64,000 nucleotides of DNA from Setomelanomma holmii. Lineage: Eukaryota; Ascomycota; Dothideomycetes; Pleosporales; Phaeosphaeriaceae. Positions 1-11,430 of this stretch are shown in pieces. The stretch's first letter is position 1; each line of letters starts with the position of its first letter. The notes beneath the pieces were generated by a model. It was not told where the DNA came from, did not search any database, and saw nothing but the letters and a program-made list of their open reading frames with translations. Position numbers and translations under genes: made by a program. The stretch lies in NCBI GenBank assembly GCA_010015745.1, contig ML978169.1, positions 62,001-126,000 on the forward strand, read 5' to 3'.

Positions 1-936
1 GTCAAGCAGCAGTGGACGCGGCTCGTTGCGGCGACGGTCACCCAGGCATATATTTAATGGTCGCTCATTGCATCATGTATGTACTGTTGTTGAGGATCCG
101 CGCTATCGGGGTCGTGGCGGGCAGAAGAGTCGACGCCTGACTCGGACACAACCGCTCCCAGGGGTCCTCCCGACTCCCGACGGCGCCGCTGTCTGAGAAG
201 CAACGTTTACGGGGAAGGCCAACAAGCAGGCGGGCGTCTCGAAGCGGTGATGGTGCGGGCGTGGAGGTCGTGGCGCGGTATTATTAGTTCTTTGGGGCGT
301 GGTGGTGCAGCGAGATCAGGAACATGGACCGTCTACGAGGCTAGGCTGATTATGTGCTGCAGCAGTCATGAGCAGCAGCACAACGTCAACGGAGCCTGTG
401 ATATTCATTACGTGGGACACGTCGACAGAGCACAGCATCCTCGCTTCCGCATTGCACCCAGCGCGCAGTGCAGCCGACACAGCAGACTCTTGCATCGGGG
501 CGAGTGTTGCTCTTGTTGATGCAGCTCTGCCCGCGCGCCCGCATTCGCTGTGGCGCCGCCATGTTCGATAGCAATCCTCGCTGTTCCTCAATGGGGGCGG
601 GCGCTAGCGTGCCCGCACGCGAGCTGTCGTTTTTGTCGTCGCGACTGCCACCCCAAATCGCGACCCTTATTAATAGCGCTCCCCCGCGCCTGCCCCAGCT
701 TCTCCGCTGCGGAAGTCGCGACCCAGGGCCCATGGAATCGACCGTCGAGTCGTCTCGTAGCGGTCAAGACTCATAGCATACAAGGCGCCCGCCACCTCGA
801 CCCGCGAGACTATGATCTCCCCGCACTCGCTGCTGGACGGTTCACTGGTCGCAAGCGTTATTCGCACACGAACCTCAAGAGATAGAGGCACACACGGAAC
901 CTGCCACCTGGTCTTAGACGAGACGATCGACCGGCC
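1..936. other. Upstream region without a supported gene
   Basis: Several short open frames exist on both strands, but none has recognisable domains or family resemblance and they overlap each other. The last part presumably holds the promoter and 5' leader of the SP-RING gene that starts at 937. Confidence 0.5.
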
Positions 937-3900
937 ATGCCCGCCGAGGGCGACCCGGCAAACAATGCCACAGCGCGAACGCTGAACTATGCTCTGGGGA
1001 ATTTGGGCGGGAGACAGAAGAGCTGGATGGCCGCTCCCAACTCAGCCTCCAATCCCCCACCGTCCCCTCTCACGGCGAGAATTCCTGCTCTCCCGTCCCC
1101 CGTGCGCAAGCGAGGAAGGCCACCCAAGAACCAGACACAGACGGCAGCGCCCGCGCACTCGGCAACTGAGCCTCAGGCCGAAAGACAACCGCTGTCCAAA
1201 TCGACGTCGCCTCAGCTCGCCAATGTCATGACTCCCCGAGAATTTCCTCGACAGCGCCCGCCGAGCGTCACTGTATTCCCATCGCCGACGCCGAGCGAAG
1301 AAACTATGGACATTACAACAGCGCCAGCTCTGCGTGGGGGTCATGCGGCAGCGAACTTGGACTTCCTCGAGCTGGATCAGGTGCACGCGAATTATGCGCA
1401 CGATCCACCGTTGGAGACGGTCTTCATGGACGAGGTACAACGCGCCGGGTCTGCACCGAAGCGATCGTCTGAGGGAGATGGAGGACAAGCCGAGAAGCGC
1501 AATCGCACAAACGGGGATATGCAGCCCTCACCACCCGTCTCAACACCGCAATGTCCCGACTTCCCACGACGCCCATCAGCACCGCAAGCACACATCACCA
1601 GTCCGCACCTCGCCCAGGCGCAGAGTCGTAGTCCGTCGCTTGGACAGTTACATAATGGCCAGGTGGGCTCGCACAGTATACAAGGTCGTCTTGTTGCGGG
1701 AACACCACCTGTACCGCAGGCCCCAGTTGGTCCTGCACGCACCTTACCCACCGAAGCAACTCCACTTCGATTCGGCGGTCCTTCAGTCATGAGTCCAGTC
1801 CATCCTGCCACGAGTACGGCTCAGACTCGGCCATGTGCGGGTTACCATTCGAACTGGTGTACATCTGCTGAGTGTACGCAGGTGTTGCGTGCCTTTCAAG
1901 CAACGTTCGCTGTCTCTGCAAATCGCCCACGGGACGAGACACGAATCAATGTGTTACGGGATGCAACGGACCGGGAGGACTGGGACTATCTTATTATGCA
2001 CCAGTTCTACTGCCTGCTAGACTACAACCCGACCCTATTACCGAAAGATCTACGCAACAAGCCAGGGTTGAACCAGGCTCTACGCATCTTGCAGGACGTA
2101 CTCGATTCGAACAATCACTTGTCCCCGGCCGTGCTCCACTTCTTCTCCAACTACCCATACCCTTTGCAAGAAATTCTCGCAAGGTGGCCGGCAACACTAG
2201 AGCACTACACTCGGAAATTCTGCTCGTTCATCGCGCATTCGCCAAACTACGATCGGCTCAGACTCACTTGTGAGAGCCGACGCTTCCCACCAGTGGCATG
2301 GGAACTGGCACATTGCCTTGCCCTCAGCTCTATTACGTTTCAGTGCCTTCTTTTCACGGCATTCTTGCGTTGCATATGGCGAGGTGTGCCACGAGACAAC
2401 CCACTGCAGGTGCAATACGAGAAGCGAGCAGTAGCACTGTTTGCGCAGAGCCAAGACAGGTACTATAAGAGGGTCGCGCAGGCTGCCAGTGGACAATTTC
2501 CAGCTTCGCGAAATGTACTGCAGGACAACGAGATAGATCTGCGTCATTCTGGGCAGCTACTGCAACAGCTGGTCGAAGAATTTGAGTCTAGAGTGCGACA
2601 GCAAGGCTATCCCGTGTCTTCTCGTTACGTTCCAGTTTCGGTGCCTCTTGTTCAACAACCCCAACCCCAGCAAGCACAGCGAGATAATCGAATTTCGACG
2701 ACTGCAGCCGACATGGCGAATCGTGTGTATCGTCAAGCCCAGCCTCACACTGCACAAGCTGCTACCCAACAAAATAGAGGACGAGGTCGGCCCCGCGTAC
2801 CCCCTCTTCCGCCTGCGCAAGTACTCCCGTCGACACCGCAGCGTCAGCAGCCCCGCGCGCCAGCTAAGCTGCTCCCACCACCTGGAACTGTGCTGCCGCA
2901 ACAACGAACGCCTACTCCGGCACGACTCAGCCTACACCAGGCTAATCTCAGAAGTCCTGTTCTAGAGATACGCTCGCTCGATGGGCCTTTCTGTCATTTC
3001 ATGCAAGGCTATATGGTACCCCCAGCGCGCGTTTCCAATGCGAATCGAGCTGTCGAGAAGTGGTCTTTCACGCTAGACGCCCACACGGCAAACCGGATAG
3101 CCGCCGCGATCTCAGGCCCACCAGGCCCAGTCGATCGGAGGGTAATAGACTCGAAAAGCAGAACAGTTCGGATACGCTGTATCAAATGGCCGGGATCAAA
3201 GGCTCCAGATGAACACACCTGGACGATCACTGACACGTCATGGATACCATATTCGTACTTCACCTTTAATGGCACATCCTTGCAGCAACGCAAGAAGATC
3301 CATCACGGCAAAGATCTCCCAATTGACATAACAGGTCTTGTGCGACAAGGAGAGAACATTCTCGAGATGGCAGTCATGACTGGCAAGACGGACAATACTC
3401 ATCAAAAATACCTCGTGGCGATCGAGTTCCTTGGAGTTATTTCCCATGAAGCAATCAAACGACAATGTTTGACACAGTCACGCGTCCCAGCCAACCAAAG
3501 TCTTGACACGATCAGGCAGAAGCTGATGCGAGGTGCCGAGGACGAGGAACTCGCTATCGTGGAGAGCAATTTGACAATCAACCTTTTTGACCCGTTCAGC
3601 GCCTCTAACATCTGCGACATTCCTGTTCGGAGTAAGGCATGTCTTCACAACGACTGTTTCGACCTCGAGACCTTCTTGAAGACTCGAACGCGAAAAGGCG
3701 ATGTTTCGATACCTGACGGATGGCGCTGTCCAATCTGCAACGGAGATGCTCGTCCTAACCAACTCATCGTAGATGGCTTTCTTCAGGATGTAAAGAGTCA
3801 GCTTGACGCGCGAAATTTATCCAAGACCCGAGCGATCATCGTGCAGCAAGATGGGTCATGGATGCCTAAGCCAGAGGTGCGCGATCCCAACGGTGTATCA

Positions 3901-3990
3901 GATCGTGGACAGTCTGATGAGCCACCCACACCGAGTACAGCGCGAGCTTCCCTCCCAGCCCAGGTCGAGATTATCGATCTTAGTGATTGA
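937..3990 (+). CDS. SP-RING (MIZ/PIAS-type) zinc-finger protein, putative SUMO E3 ligase
   Basis: One uninterrupted 1017-residue frame starting at an ATG. Residues about 1-320 are rich in Pro, Ser and Gln and include an AT-hook-like stretch (KRGRPPKN). The middle is a folded region without a named domain, followed by a Gln/Pro-rich linker (about 570-680) and a beta-rich PINIT-like segment (about 690-850). Near residues 890-945 lies an SP-RING/MIZ finger with spaced Cys/His residues (CDIPVRSKAC, HNDCFDL, then WRCPICN). The protein ends in EIIDLSD, an acidic hydrophobic stretch resembling a SUMO-interacting motif. SP-RING proteins bind E2 Ubc9 and promote SUMO transfer in the nucleus. The SP-RING call is firm; the substrate and any equivalence to yeast Siz1 or animal Zmiz/PIAS are inference. 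No intron is needed. Confidence 0.85.
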   Translation: MPAEGDPANNATARTLNYALGNLGGRQKSWMAAPNSASNPPPSPLTARIPALPSPVRKRGRPPKNQTQTAAPAHSATEPQAERQPLSKSTSPQLANVMTPREFPRQRPPSVTVFPSPTPSEETMDITTAPALRGGHAAANLDFLELDQVHANYAHDPPLETVFMDEVQRAGSAPKRSSEGDGGQAEKRNRTNGDMQPSPPVSTPQCPDFPRRPSAPQAHITSPHLAQAQSRSPSLGQLHNGQVGSHSIQGRLVAGTPPVPQAPVGPARTLPTEATPLRFGGPSVMSPVHPATSTAQTRPCAGYHSNWCTSAECTQVLRAFQATFAVSANRPRDETRINVLRDATDREDWDYLIMHQFYCLLDYNPTLLPKDLRNKPGLNQALRILQDVLDSNNHLSPAVLHFFSNYPYPLQEILARWPATLEHYTRKFCSFIAHSPNYDRLRLTCESRRFPPVAWELAHCLALSSITFQCLLFTAFLRCIWRGVPRDNPLQVQYEKRAVALFAQSQDRYYKRVAQAASGQFPASRNVLQDNEIDLRHSGQLLQQLVEEFESRVRQQGYPVSSRYVPVSVPLVQQPQPQQAQRDNRISTTAADMANRVYRQAQPHTAQAATQQNRGRGRPRVPPLPPAQVLPSTPQRQQPRAPAKLLPPPGTVLPQQRTPTPARLSLHQANLRSPVLEIRSLDGPFCHFMQGYMVPPARVSNANRAVEKWSFTLDAHTANRIAAAISGPPGPVDRRVIDSKSRTVRIRCIKWPGSKAPDEHTWTITDTSWIPYSYFTFNGTSLQQRKKIHHGKDLPIDITGLVRQGENILEMAVMTGKTDNTHQKYLVAIEFLGVISHEAIKRQCLTQSRVPANQSLDTIRQKLMRGAEDEELAIVESNLTINLFDPFSASNICDIPVRSKACLHNDCFDLETFLKTRTRKGDVSIPDGWRCPICNGDARPNQLIVDGFLQDVKSQLDARNLSKTRAIIVQQDGSWMPKPEVRDPNGVSDRGQSDEPPTPSTARASLPAQVEIIDLSD

Positions 3991-5630
3991 GATCCTAGCG
4001 AAGAAGTTTGTCATTTTCTCATTCTCTCATTTTCTGTATGTCATGGTTGCACAAAAGTCTGGCGTTTAAACGAAGGTCATTTCACGGAGATTGCGATGGA
4101 TATACCCCCAGGGCCTTGTTTGCGATACCCTTTCTTCCGCCCGTCCAGGCGTTATAATCGAGACGATGATAGGTGGCCCATGGCCGATGAGAACGTTTTA
4201 AACATCTGGCACATCTGTTCAACGAAACCCAGCCAGGAATTGAATGCATAATGATTACATCCCTGCTCTTACCGTCTCAGAACCATCACTCCGCGCCATT
4301 ACATTCCACTGAGAAGTACGAGTGTGCGCGAATGGCTTGAAGCAACGGCTACACTTGTCTAGCCATCGCGGGCAGGATCTACACGCATCAAACTACTCTG
4401 TTCGTGTGGTCAGCCTTGCTGTCCCAGCGGCAGAAGTCGAGGCACGTACTCTCCACCGCAAACCGTCCAGCTCCCATTCGACCATCGCGCTCCTTTCCGC
4501 GTCAGCCCTTGAGGGTCACGAGATATGTGCGAGCAGCTTACCTCCCGAGTCATCGCTGAGCTGGGATAGATGTAGCTCCGGTGATATCGATGGTATGGAG
4601 AGTTTTCTTGATTTAACTTGATGCTGCGTACTTGGTTGCAGCGCCAGGCGGAAATGTTGCGGCGAGACCATGTCGCGACATACACTTTGGTTTGACGTCC
4701 TATTGTACGGCTTCATACCGACTACGTCAACTACGCTAGCTGTATTATCTCCCCGATCAACCCTGGGCAGTCGCACGTGGAGCAACACGTTGCTACCGCG
4801 CTCCAACATGCCATGACTGTCGTCGACATTGTCGTCAAAATGCGTCTCATGATCCGATGTCATGTACGGATGGTCAGATGTCCTACAGCCGCTTTAGAAC
4901 GCTTCCTTGCCCAACGATCCCTTTGCAAACATGCTCCTTTCGCCAATGATGCCTTTCGCGACGCAAATGGCCTTCCGAGTCTGAAGTCGCAGTGAATGAG
5001 TAAGAATCATGTGGAAGGAGCGTTGAGTAAAGTCGTCATTCATGAGGTACAGGATAAGTCGCTCGCCGGATCGGCATCAGTCCGATGTCATTTTTCCGTG
5101 TCTCGTCTCGAAGAAGGTGTAGTGACATGACCATCATCATCCACTTGCCACGGGAGAATTGTGGATACAGATGAGCTCGACCTGTGAGCTTGTTGGCGCG
5201 TGCTTGTTCCTGATGATGTAATTAACGCCAGAGAAGAGCGACTACTTGTTGCAAGTGGTCGACCGGCTTGTACGCTTGCCTCTCGTCTTTGGAGCTCTTC
5301 TTGATAGAAATATTCTTGACTCAACAGTCTCCCCACGTCAGTGACTATTCTGTACAGAATATAAAGACCCCGAGTCCTTAGCGGACCCTAACTGGTGGAA
5401 TCTAGATTCCATCCGGTGCCTATGTATAGTGCGAGTCCCGAGTGGGCCAGGAACATGAACCACACAATGAGCGCCGTTCGTCTTGCCAAGTATGGGCCGT
5501 CTGTGTATGAATTGTATGTTTTGTTATCGTATACGGCCCTTCTTCACTGTGTCAAGATCCTGCAAAGTCTTTGGTACCCCCAGACGCAACAAGAACTCTA
5601 GAAAGTGGTGAGATGATTTTGGCCTCGTGG
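3991..5630. other. 1.6-kb intergenic stretch
   Basis: Contains the presumed 3' end of the SP-RING gene and small overlapping open frames with no domain signal. No tRNA, repeat or conserved protein was recognised. Confidence 0.45.
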
Positions 5631-7150
5631 TCACTGTGGATCAATGGACGAGGAATGTCGGAAGCTAGTGATGTCTGCAACATAGCTGTCCGCAATTGTA
5701 TTGATTTCCGAGTCGGCAGAGATGCTTTCTCTGGTCGTGTCGCGCTCGTTCATAAGTGTTGTATCGGCAGGTAGCTTGGATTCGTTCGCACTGTTTGAAT
5801 CACTGGTGGAAATTTCATTATTGTTGATCAAGTCTTCTTCTGCAACATCGATGCTGGAGGATGATAGAGAGCTTGTAACAAGTATGTTTTCGTCGAGGAT
5901 TTTCTGTTCTGGGACGCCATAAGTCTCGAATTTGCCAAAGACGTGCACGCGGGGAGCATAACTTACCATTGTTGATCTCAGTTACCGCCAGTAACGTCAA
6001 CGCAAGCAATCCGAGCGCAACAACTTGACCAAACCCCATGGTCTGGAGTTCTTGTAATGGCTTCAAGCCACCATCCCACACGGCAAGCACAATCCTTGCA
6101 ACTCCATAGCCGAGAATGCCAGAAGCCGAAGCCATGCCTGACAGTTCGGCCTCGTGGTATAGGTCGATGCAGTATCAAATCGATATCGCTGCACCGTCGT
6201 CAAATGGTCGTATCTATGCCCAGCGCTTCGCCTTGGCATCATAAAGAGTCTCTAAGGGTTTCTTCTTGAGGGACCCTAGTACGGCGGGTGCATCGGCTCC
6301 TCAATCGATATAGAGGTGCCACGAGGAAACCTTTTGTGGGGTGGCACGTACAGGTTGCCAATAACGAGAAGATGCTGAGTAATAACTCCAATAACAATGA
6401 GGGTGCAGTCCCATGGGTCAAAGTACACGGGTTTCCCCAGGCGTGATGCTTCCAAAAGACATTGCAGCGTATTACCCGGTTTCAAGCTATCACGTCCCAC
6501 GGTGCGATCCAACTGATATGAGACCGTGCTTGTGATGAAAGGAAAGCAGAATAGGACAAGGAATATGAGCGTAAGCGCGACATGCAACTCTTGGGCGGAG
6601 GTATGCTTGTACATGTATCCTCTGACCACATGCCAGGATAAAATGTGGACATACATGGCAAAGTACGCAAGGCTAGTCACGACATTGAATTCGTTGGAAG
6701 TGATTTGGCAGCGGCTGGCGAGGCCTACGATGAGAATGGCGAAGCCAGTGATTAGTTGTTGCCCGCCAAGCATTTTGACATATCCGAAAACACTTTGACT
6801 ACGCCTCAAATGTTCTCTGGAGGGTTCGAAGTGGAAATCAGCATCGTCAAAAGGTTGGCGCCACTTTTTCAGCAGCCGTAAAACGTGGTGATCCGTGGAT
6901 CAGAGTAATTCGGACGGAAGGGAACGCCTGGTAAAAGCCTAGATATAGATGCCTGATAGCAGGACCGCGCTGATTAAGAACGACGTGAGCACCAGAGATA
7001 TATCAGCAATCGAGTACCTTGGGCTCTGAACGCACTACTTACACCCGTCCCTACTATATTAGGGTTGACATTGATCTCTGTGTCGCAGCCACCGATCTCG
7101 TATCGAGAGTAGCACTTGCTGCAATTCACAGAGCTGCCACAATTGCCCAT
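5631..7150 (-). pseudogene. Fungal multi-pass integral membrane protein, interrupted
   Basis: Fragments match a common fungal membrane-protein family of unknown function. The N-terminus (7150-7043) is Cys-rich and ends in NPNIVGTG before a GTAAGT donor. A hydrophobic helix (ISLVLTSFLISAVLLSG) then runs in the same frame into the block AFTRRSLPSELL and on to the main exon (LGGQQLITGFAILIVG and further helices to about 6285), but the frame contains TAG at 6939-6941 and TGA at 6900-6902. A later exon (GILGYGVARIVLAVW, from about 6135) is spliced at GTAAGTTATG (about 5968) into a Ser/Asp-rich acidic tail ending at 5631. No GT donor lies between the TAG and TGA that would splice them out. The join near 7017-7042 is also unresolved: the apparent intron would be only about 25 bp. 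The gene looks decayed, though unusual splicing or assembly errors remain possible. Confidence 0.6.
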
Positions 7151-8299
7151 GTCAACTCGATCTGTGCTTGACTCGGGCGATGCTTGCTGTAGAATCGAGA
7201 TGTGTAAGTTGAGCCAGCAAGAATTTTTTGCCCGCGAAGGGAAAGGCTGCCATATATATGGCGTGCCCAGATCTCGTTTTGTCCCAGACTGCATGTACGA
7301 GGCGCGTACCAAATTGATGTCAACCGCACGTCTTCATGGCAAGGTTGAAGGCTGGGAGCACCAACTCCGCCCATCGAAGCAGCACCACGCCAGGATTTCA
7401 CATCTGGTCCAAGGATTCCTTGGAAATGGCACACTTGGTATGGCGCTACTTCCGCCCCATTAGCGAGATATTCCTCGTTCATCAGAGTCATCGTGTAACG
7501 CAAACCCCGAATTCTCGTCGGCGAGACACGAGCTACCCTCGCTTCGCACAAACGATGTAGCTTGGCCCTGCAGTGCAAGCGAAGTGGTGTGGTAGCCGTT
7601 CCTTGATTCGAACGCGGAGGAACATGAGGAAATGGGATGAAGCCAAAGTCCCTGACTTTGGCAACTCCGTTCAGCTGCGGATGCAAGGTCGGAATATAAG
7701 TTAGGGCGGCCTCTCGTGACTGTCTTTTACCTCATCGTCGAATTGAGGCCCTAATGCTGCTACATCATCGTAAAGCAAACAAAAGATCGCTGCAGAGTAG
7801 GAAAATGCAACAATTCAGACACTGCAGCCAAGTTCGCACATCGTGTTCGGCAACCTGCCTAATCAGGCAAGTATGCTTTCCCCCGTCGAACGCTGCGCGC
7901 CGACAGTGATGCGAGGCGCTGTCAAAGTGCGCCGTCGGCGCCACGAAACATTGCGCGACAGAACACCGACATCCTTCACGCTGCCGCGTCCCTTGTGAAA
8001 GCTTCACATGCGTCGGCTGTCTTCAGAACGACTGACTGCGTGTTCATGCACGTCAAGAAGACCTCAAAATGATGCAGAATGCGCTCTTCGGCCTGTTCTA
8101 TCTACTCAAGTCCAGTCGATGCGACCAGTAGACGTCACAGAGCTGGAAGGATAGGGTTGGCTACTAGGACTTTCATCAATAGTGAGCTCAAAGTGAGCTC
8201 AAAACTTCACCACATGAAATTCTAGAGATACGGCTTGTGTCAAAGTTCAATCCTTTGATTCGCTCAAGCCCCAAGAGGCGCTGATATCTCATCGCTGCT
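7151..8299. other. Intergenic region, no supported gene
   Basis: A 186-codon open frame on the minus strand (7686-7126) overlaps the start of the membrane-protein gene and shows no family resemblance. Nothing else was recognised. Two copies of a short direct repeat (GTGAGCTCAAA) sit at about 8180-8202. Confidence 0.4.
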
Positions 8300-9367
8300 C
8301 TACGACTCCTTGCTCAAATCTGCAATCTGCAACACGGCCTTGCCAAAGTTCTTTCCCTCCAACATGCCGATAAATCCGTCAACGGCATTATCAATCCCCT
8401 CAGTGACACTCTGCTGTGCCTTGAATGTGCCTTCACTTAGCCACTTCTGCAGCTTCTCCTGGTGCTCCTTTGCGTGCTTTGGACCCAGGTTCTCGTCGCT
8501 TACAATGAAGCCGCGAATGGTCAATCTCTTTGCAACAACCTGCATGAGGTTCTTAATTGGGTATTGCTCGCCTAGTTTGAGGTTGTATTGTGAGATCATG
8601 CCGCAAGCAATAATGCGACCGAAGTTGTTCATGGCATTGATGGCGGCTTCGAGCTGCTCACCACCCACGTTCTCGTAGTAGATGTCGATGCCGTTTGGTG
8701 CGAGGCGCGCAAGTGCGTCGGCGGGCTTCTCGGTCTTGTAGTTGAAGCCGTCGTCGAAGTTGAGCTCCTTCTTGATGAAGTCGAGTTTCTTGTCGTCACC
8801 GACGCTGCCAATGACCTTCAAGCCTTCGTGCTTTGCGAGCTGGCCAACAAGTTGACCGACGGCGCCAGAAGCTGCGGAGATGAAGATGGTCTCGCCCTTC
8901 TTGGGCTGTCCAATCTCGTAGAAAGACGACCATGCTGTCAGACCAGGCATACCAAGCGCACCAAGAAAGTACTTGGGGTCAAGGTTGTATGGGTTCTCCA
9001 GTTTCTGTACGGCATCGACCGTTGCCTTGTCAAATACCGAGTACTCCTCGATTGGTGTGACGCCCCGGGCGATCAAGAGCGCGCCCTCCTTGTACTCGTC
9101 TGAACTTGACTTGACGACCTTGAAGATGGAACGGTTGGTAATGGGCTTTCCGAGCTCGAATGGTGGGGAGTAGGACTTTTGCTCGGGTGCGCGCATACGA
9201 CCGCGCTGGTAGGGATCGAAGGAAGCGTAGAAGTTCTTGACAAGAAGACCGCCCTCGGGGAGCTTCTGGTCGAGGTCGATGTCGCGAGATTCAATGACGA
9301 GGTCCTGGCCTGGCTTGGGCCAGCCCTCAGGCACCTTCTTGAAGATCAGACCTTTGTTCTGGACCAT
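8300..9367 (-). CDS. Zinc-independent MDR oxidoreductase (PTGR / alkenal double-bond reductase type)
   Basis: A 355-residue single-exon protein with the full length of the medium-chain dehydrogenase/reductase family branch that reduces alpha,beta-unsaturated ketones and aldehydes with NADPH (leukotriene B4 dehydrogenase/prostaglandin reductase, plant DBR and yeast YML131w relatives). The N-terminal catalytic half has YASFDPYQRGRM, typical of this branch, and lacks the Cys/His zinc ligands of alcohol dehydrogenases. The Rossmann nucleotide loop reads SAASGAVGQLVGQLAK at about residues 165-180, followed by a YYENVGGE motif. It is likely cytosolic and used in detoxification of reactive enals or in secondary metabolism. 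The substrate cannot be deduced. No cluster partner is adjacent. Confidence 0.9.
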   Translation of the reverse strand: MVQNKGLIFKKVPEGWPKPGQDLVIESRDIDLDQKLPEGGLLVKNFYASFDPYQRGRMRAPEQKSYSPPFELGKPITNRSIFKVVKSSSDEYKEGALLIARGVTPIEEYSVFDKATVDAVQKLENPYNLDPKYFLGALGMPGLTAWSSFYEIGQPKKGETIFISAASGAVGQLVGQLAKHEGLKVIGSVGDDKKLDFIKKELNFDDGFNYKTEKPADALARLAPNGIDIYYENVGGEQLEAAINAMNNFGRIIACGMISQYNLKLGEQYPIKNLMQVVAKRLTIRGFIVSDENLGPKHAKEHQEKLQKWLSEGTFKAQQSVTEGIDNAVDGFIGMLEGKNFGKAVLQIADLSKES

Positions 9368-10480
9368 GATGGACGTGTGTGTGGTAGTCTATGTGTTTGG
9401 GAAATTGACACCGTAATGTTTCAATACTCAGAGATGGGAAGGAAGGTGAGGCGGATGCAATTGAGGTTGTTGACTCGAGAATGCCAACTATGTGCAGGCA
9501 GAGCACCTACATATACTCATCACACCACTTGGCTTAGCAATGCCATTTCTTGCGCCGAGACAAGCCCCCCATTGCATCATGGTGAAGACCGACTGACACG
9601 CGAGCCAGACAAGGTACGCCCCGCATTCTGGGACAAGATCGGGGAGAAAGCGGCGAGTGGGCGGTCAAACAATTCGTCCGAGACCCTACCTCAGGCGGCA
9701 ACATGCCTTTTGGGCAAAGGACACACTCCTCGATGCAGAAAGTTCTACACAATTCTTAGTACCGGCGCCGGGCATGACGATGGCAGCGCCGGAAGTGAGA
9801 CGAATCGAGTCAAGCGGCCGCAGAGGGTCTGACTTTTGCCGAGGCAAGTGGGCTAGATTGGTAATGAGGGATGCAGTCCGTGCAGAAGTCCCCTGCAAAA
9901 GATTGCAAACGTCGAGTTATGGTTCTGACAAGATCTGACACTCCGGATGCTTGTGGCCCCAAGTCAGGTTGTACGAAGCGTACCCAACTTTCGTCAGCTG
10001 CCCATGCGTTGCGTTGATGTGGGGAGAATGGTATGTTGCTGTTCATGGAAGTTACGCGCGTAAGTGAAAGGATGTTTTGTCAGTGTAAGTGGGATGGGCT
10101 TGCGTGAAACTTTGGATCGTACATGATTACTTCGATGAGCAATCAGTTCGGAACCAAATGTGCTAATCGCCGCGTCCAGCGCTGTTGTACAGCTCCATCT
10201 CAATAGTGATAGGATCCCGTCGGACCATGTTTGCGCGTCCTTTGCGAGGCTCAGGTCTTGTGCCTCAATTGCCCACTGACCACAACAATTGCTTTGGTCT
10301 GTCACACTCACAGTTGTGTTATGCCAAGCCGATAGCAGTGAATCTCTCAGCACCTTTGCGTAGCGCTGAAGCATGCTTTGATGCTCGCCCGCATCACAGA
10401 TACTCGTTCATAAAGCCCTGCAAATGAGGCTTCAAGTCCTCCGCATATTGCTTCATGCCATCTTGGACTCGGTGAGGATT
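9368..10480. other. Intergenic region between two minus-strand genes
   Basis: Holds the presumed promoter of the reductase gene and the 3' flank of Maf. Open frames here are short, overlapping and lack family resemblance. Confidence 0.45.
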
Positions 10481-11430
10481 CTATTCCTCATCCTCATCCT
10501 CATCCTCATCCTCAACAAATAGCCCTCCGTCAACGTTCTCCTCAGGCTCCATGACTTTTTCGATCAGTCTGAGCGTGGAGCGTAGTGGCAAGCCAACGAC
10601 GTTGTCATATGAGCCCTCGATGCGCTCGATAAGGATCGATCCAGCCGTCTGGATGCCGTAGCCACCTGCCTTGTCGTTGCCGTCGCGTGTGCGTACGTAT
10701 GCGATTATAAGGTCGTCCGTGACTGCGTACGATTAGGAAAATCCTGCGTAGATGCCCGCGCACTGTTGATTCATACCGTTCGTGTCAAACTTGACCGTAG
10801 TCTCCTCCACATGTGTCTCCATCCTGTAGCCTGGGTTGACCGCACTCTCCAGCGGGCGCATGACGGCAATTGCCGTCATCACCTTATGCTCCGTCTGGTC
10901 CCGCAGCATCTTGAGCATGTTGACGTGGTCGACCTCGCCCTTGGGCTTCTCTAGTATTCGGCCATTGTGGCTAACTATGATGGTGTCTGCTGCGATGATG
11001 ATGGCGGGCTCACCGCGCTCGGTATTGTCGATTTCGCGGCGATACACATCTTGCGCCTTTGCCGAGGCCGTCTCGAGCACGTAGTTGAGGGCGCCGAGCT
11101 CGTGGGGCAGGTTCTCGGCGAACGTGGAGGGGCAGATGTCGATGTTGGTCAAGCCGAGCTGTGCGTAGTCAGCGCCTGTGTCAAGTGTGGCGCTGCCGGA
11201 CGACTGACCTGTGCGAGAAGCTGTCTCCTCCGCGGCGATTTGGAGGCGAGAACGACGCGCTGCCGTCTCAATGTATTCAGAGACTGCAGATTCAGGGGTG
11301 GTGGAGGACCTGGCGGAGGTCTGCGCGCGCCTGGTGTTCCTGGAGGAGATCTGGCGTGTGCAAGCGGCGCTGTCTGCGCGTCTTCGTACGGTGGTGGAGG
11401 TTCCGAGGGCAAAAGGCTTGCTTTCGACAT
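10481..11430 (-). CDS. Maf-like nucleotide pyrophosphatase
   Basis: Three exons (11430-11209, 11158-10777, 10722-10481) give 281 residues with canonical introns of 50 and 54 bp; exon lengths sum to a multiple of three. The Maf signature LASKSPRRRQLL lies at the end of exon 1. Exon 2 carries IIAADTIIVS with the conserved metal-binding Asp, and exon 3 carries YVRTRDGNDKAGGYGIQ and GSYDNVVGLPL, both family hallmarks. Maf/Ham1-fold enzymes hydrolyse non-canonical or methylated NTPs to the monophosphate and limit their incorporation. A proline-rich N-terminal extension (PSEPPPPYEDAQ) is common in fungal members. The chosen start is the ATG at 11430; an in-frame ATG lies 21 codons upstream. The C-terminus ends in an acidic Glu-Asp tail encoded by a hexanucleotide repeat. 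Confidence 0.88.
10484..10514. repeat. Hexanucleotide TCCTCA microsatellite inside the Maf coding end
   Basis: About five tandem TCCTCA units on the plus strand; read on the minus strand they encode alternating Glu-Asp at the extreme C-terminus of the Maf-like protein. Unit gain or loss would change tail length without shifting frame. Confidence 0.8.

Noticed and set aside
7126..7686. 186-codon minus-strand open frame
   Set aside because: No family resemblance and overlaps the Cys-rich start of the membrane-protein gene in another frame.
9179..9832. 217-codon plus-strand open frame at the reductase start
   Set aside because: Antisense to the well-supported reductase and without family resemblance.
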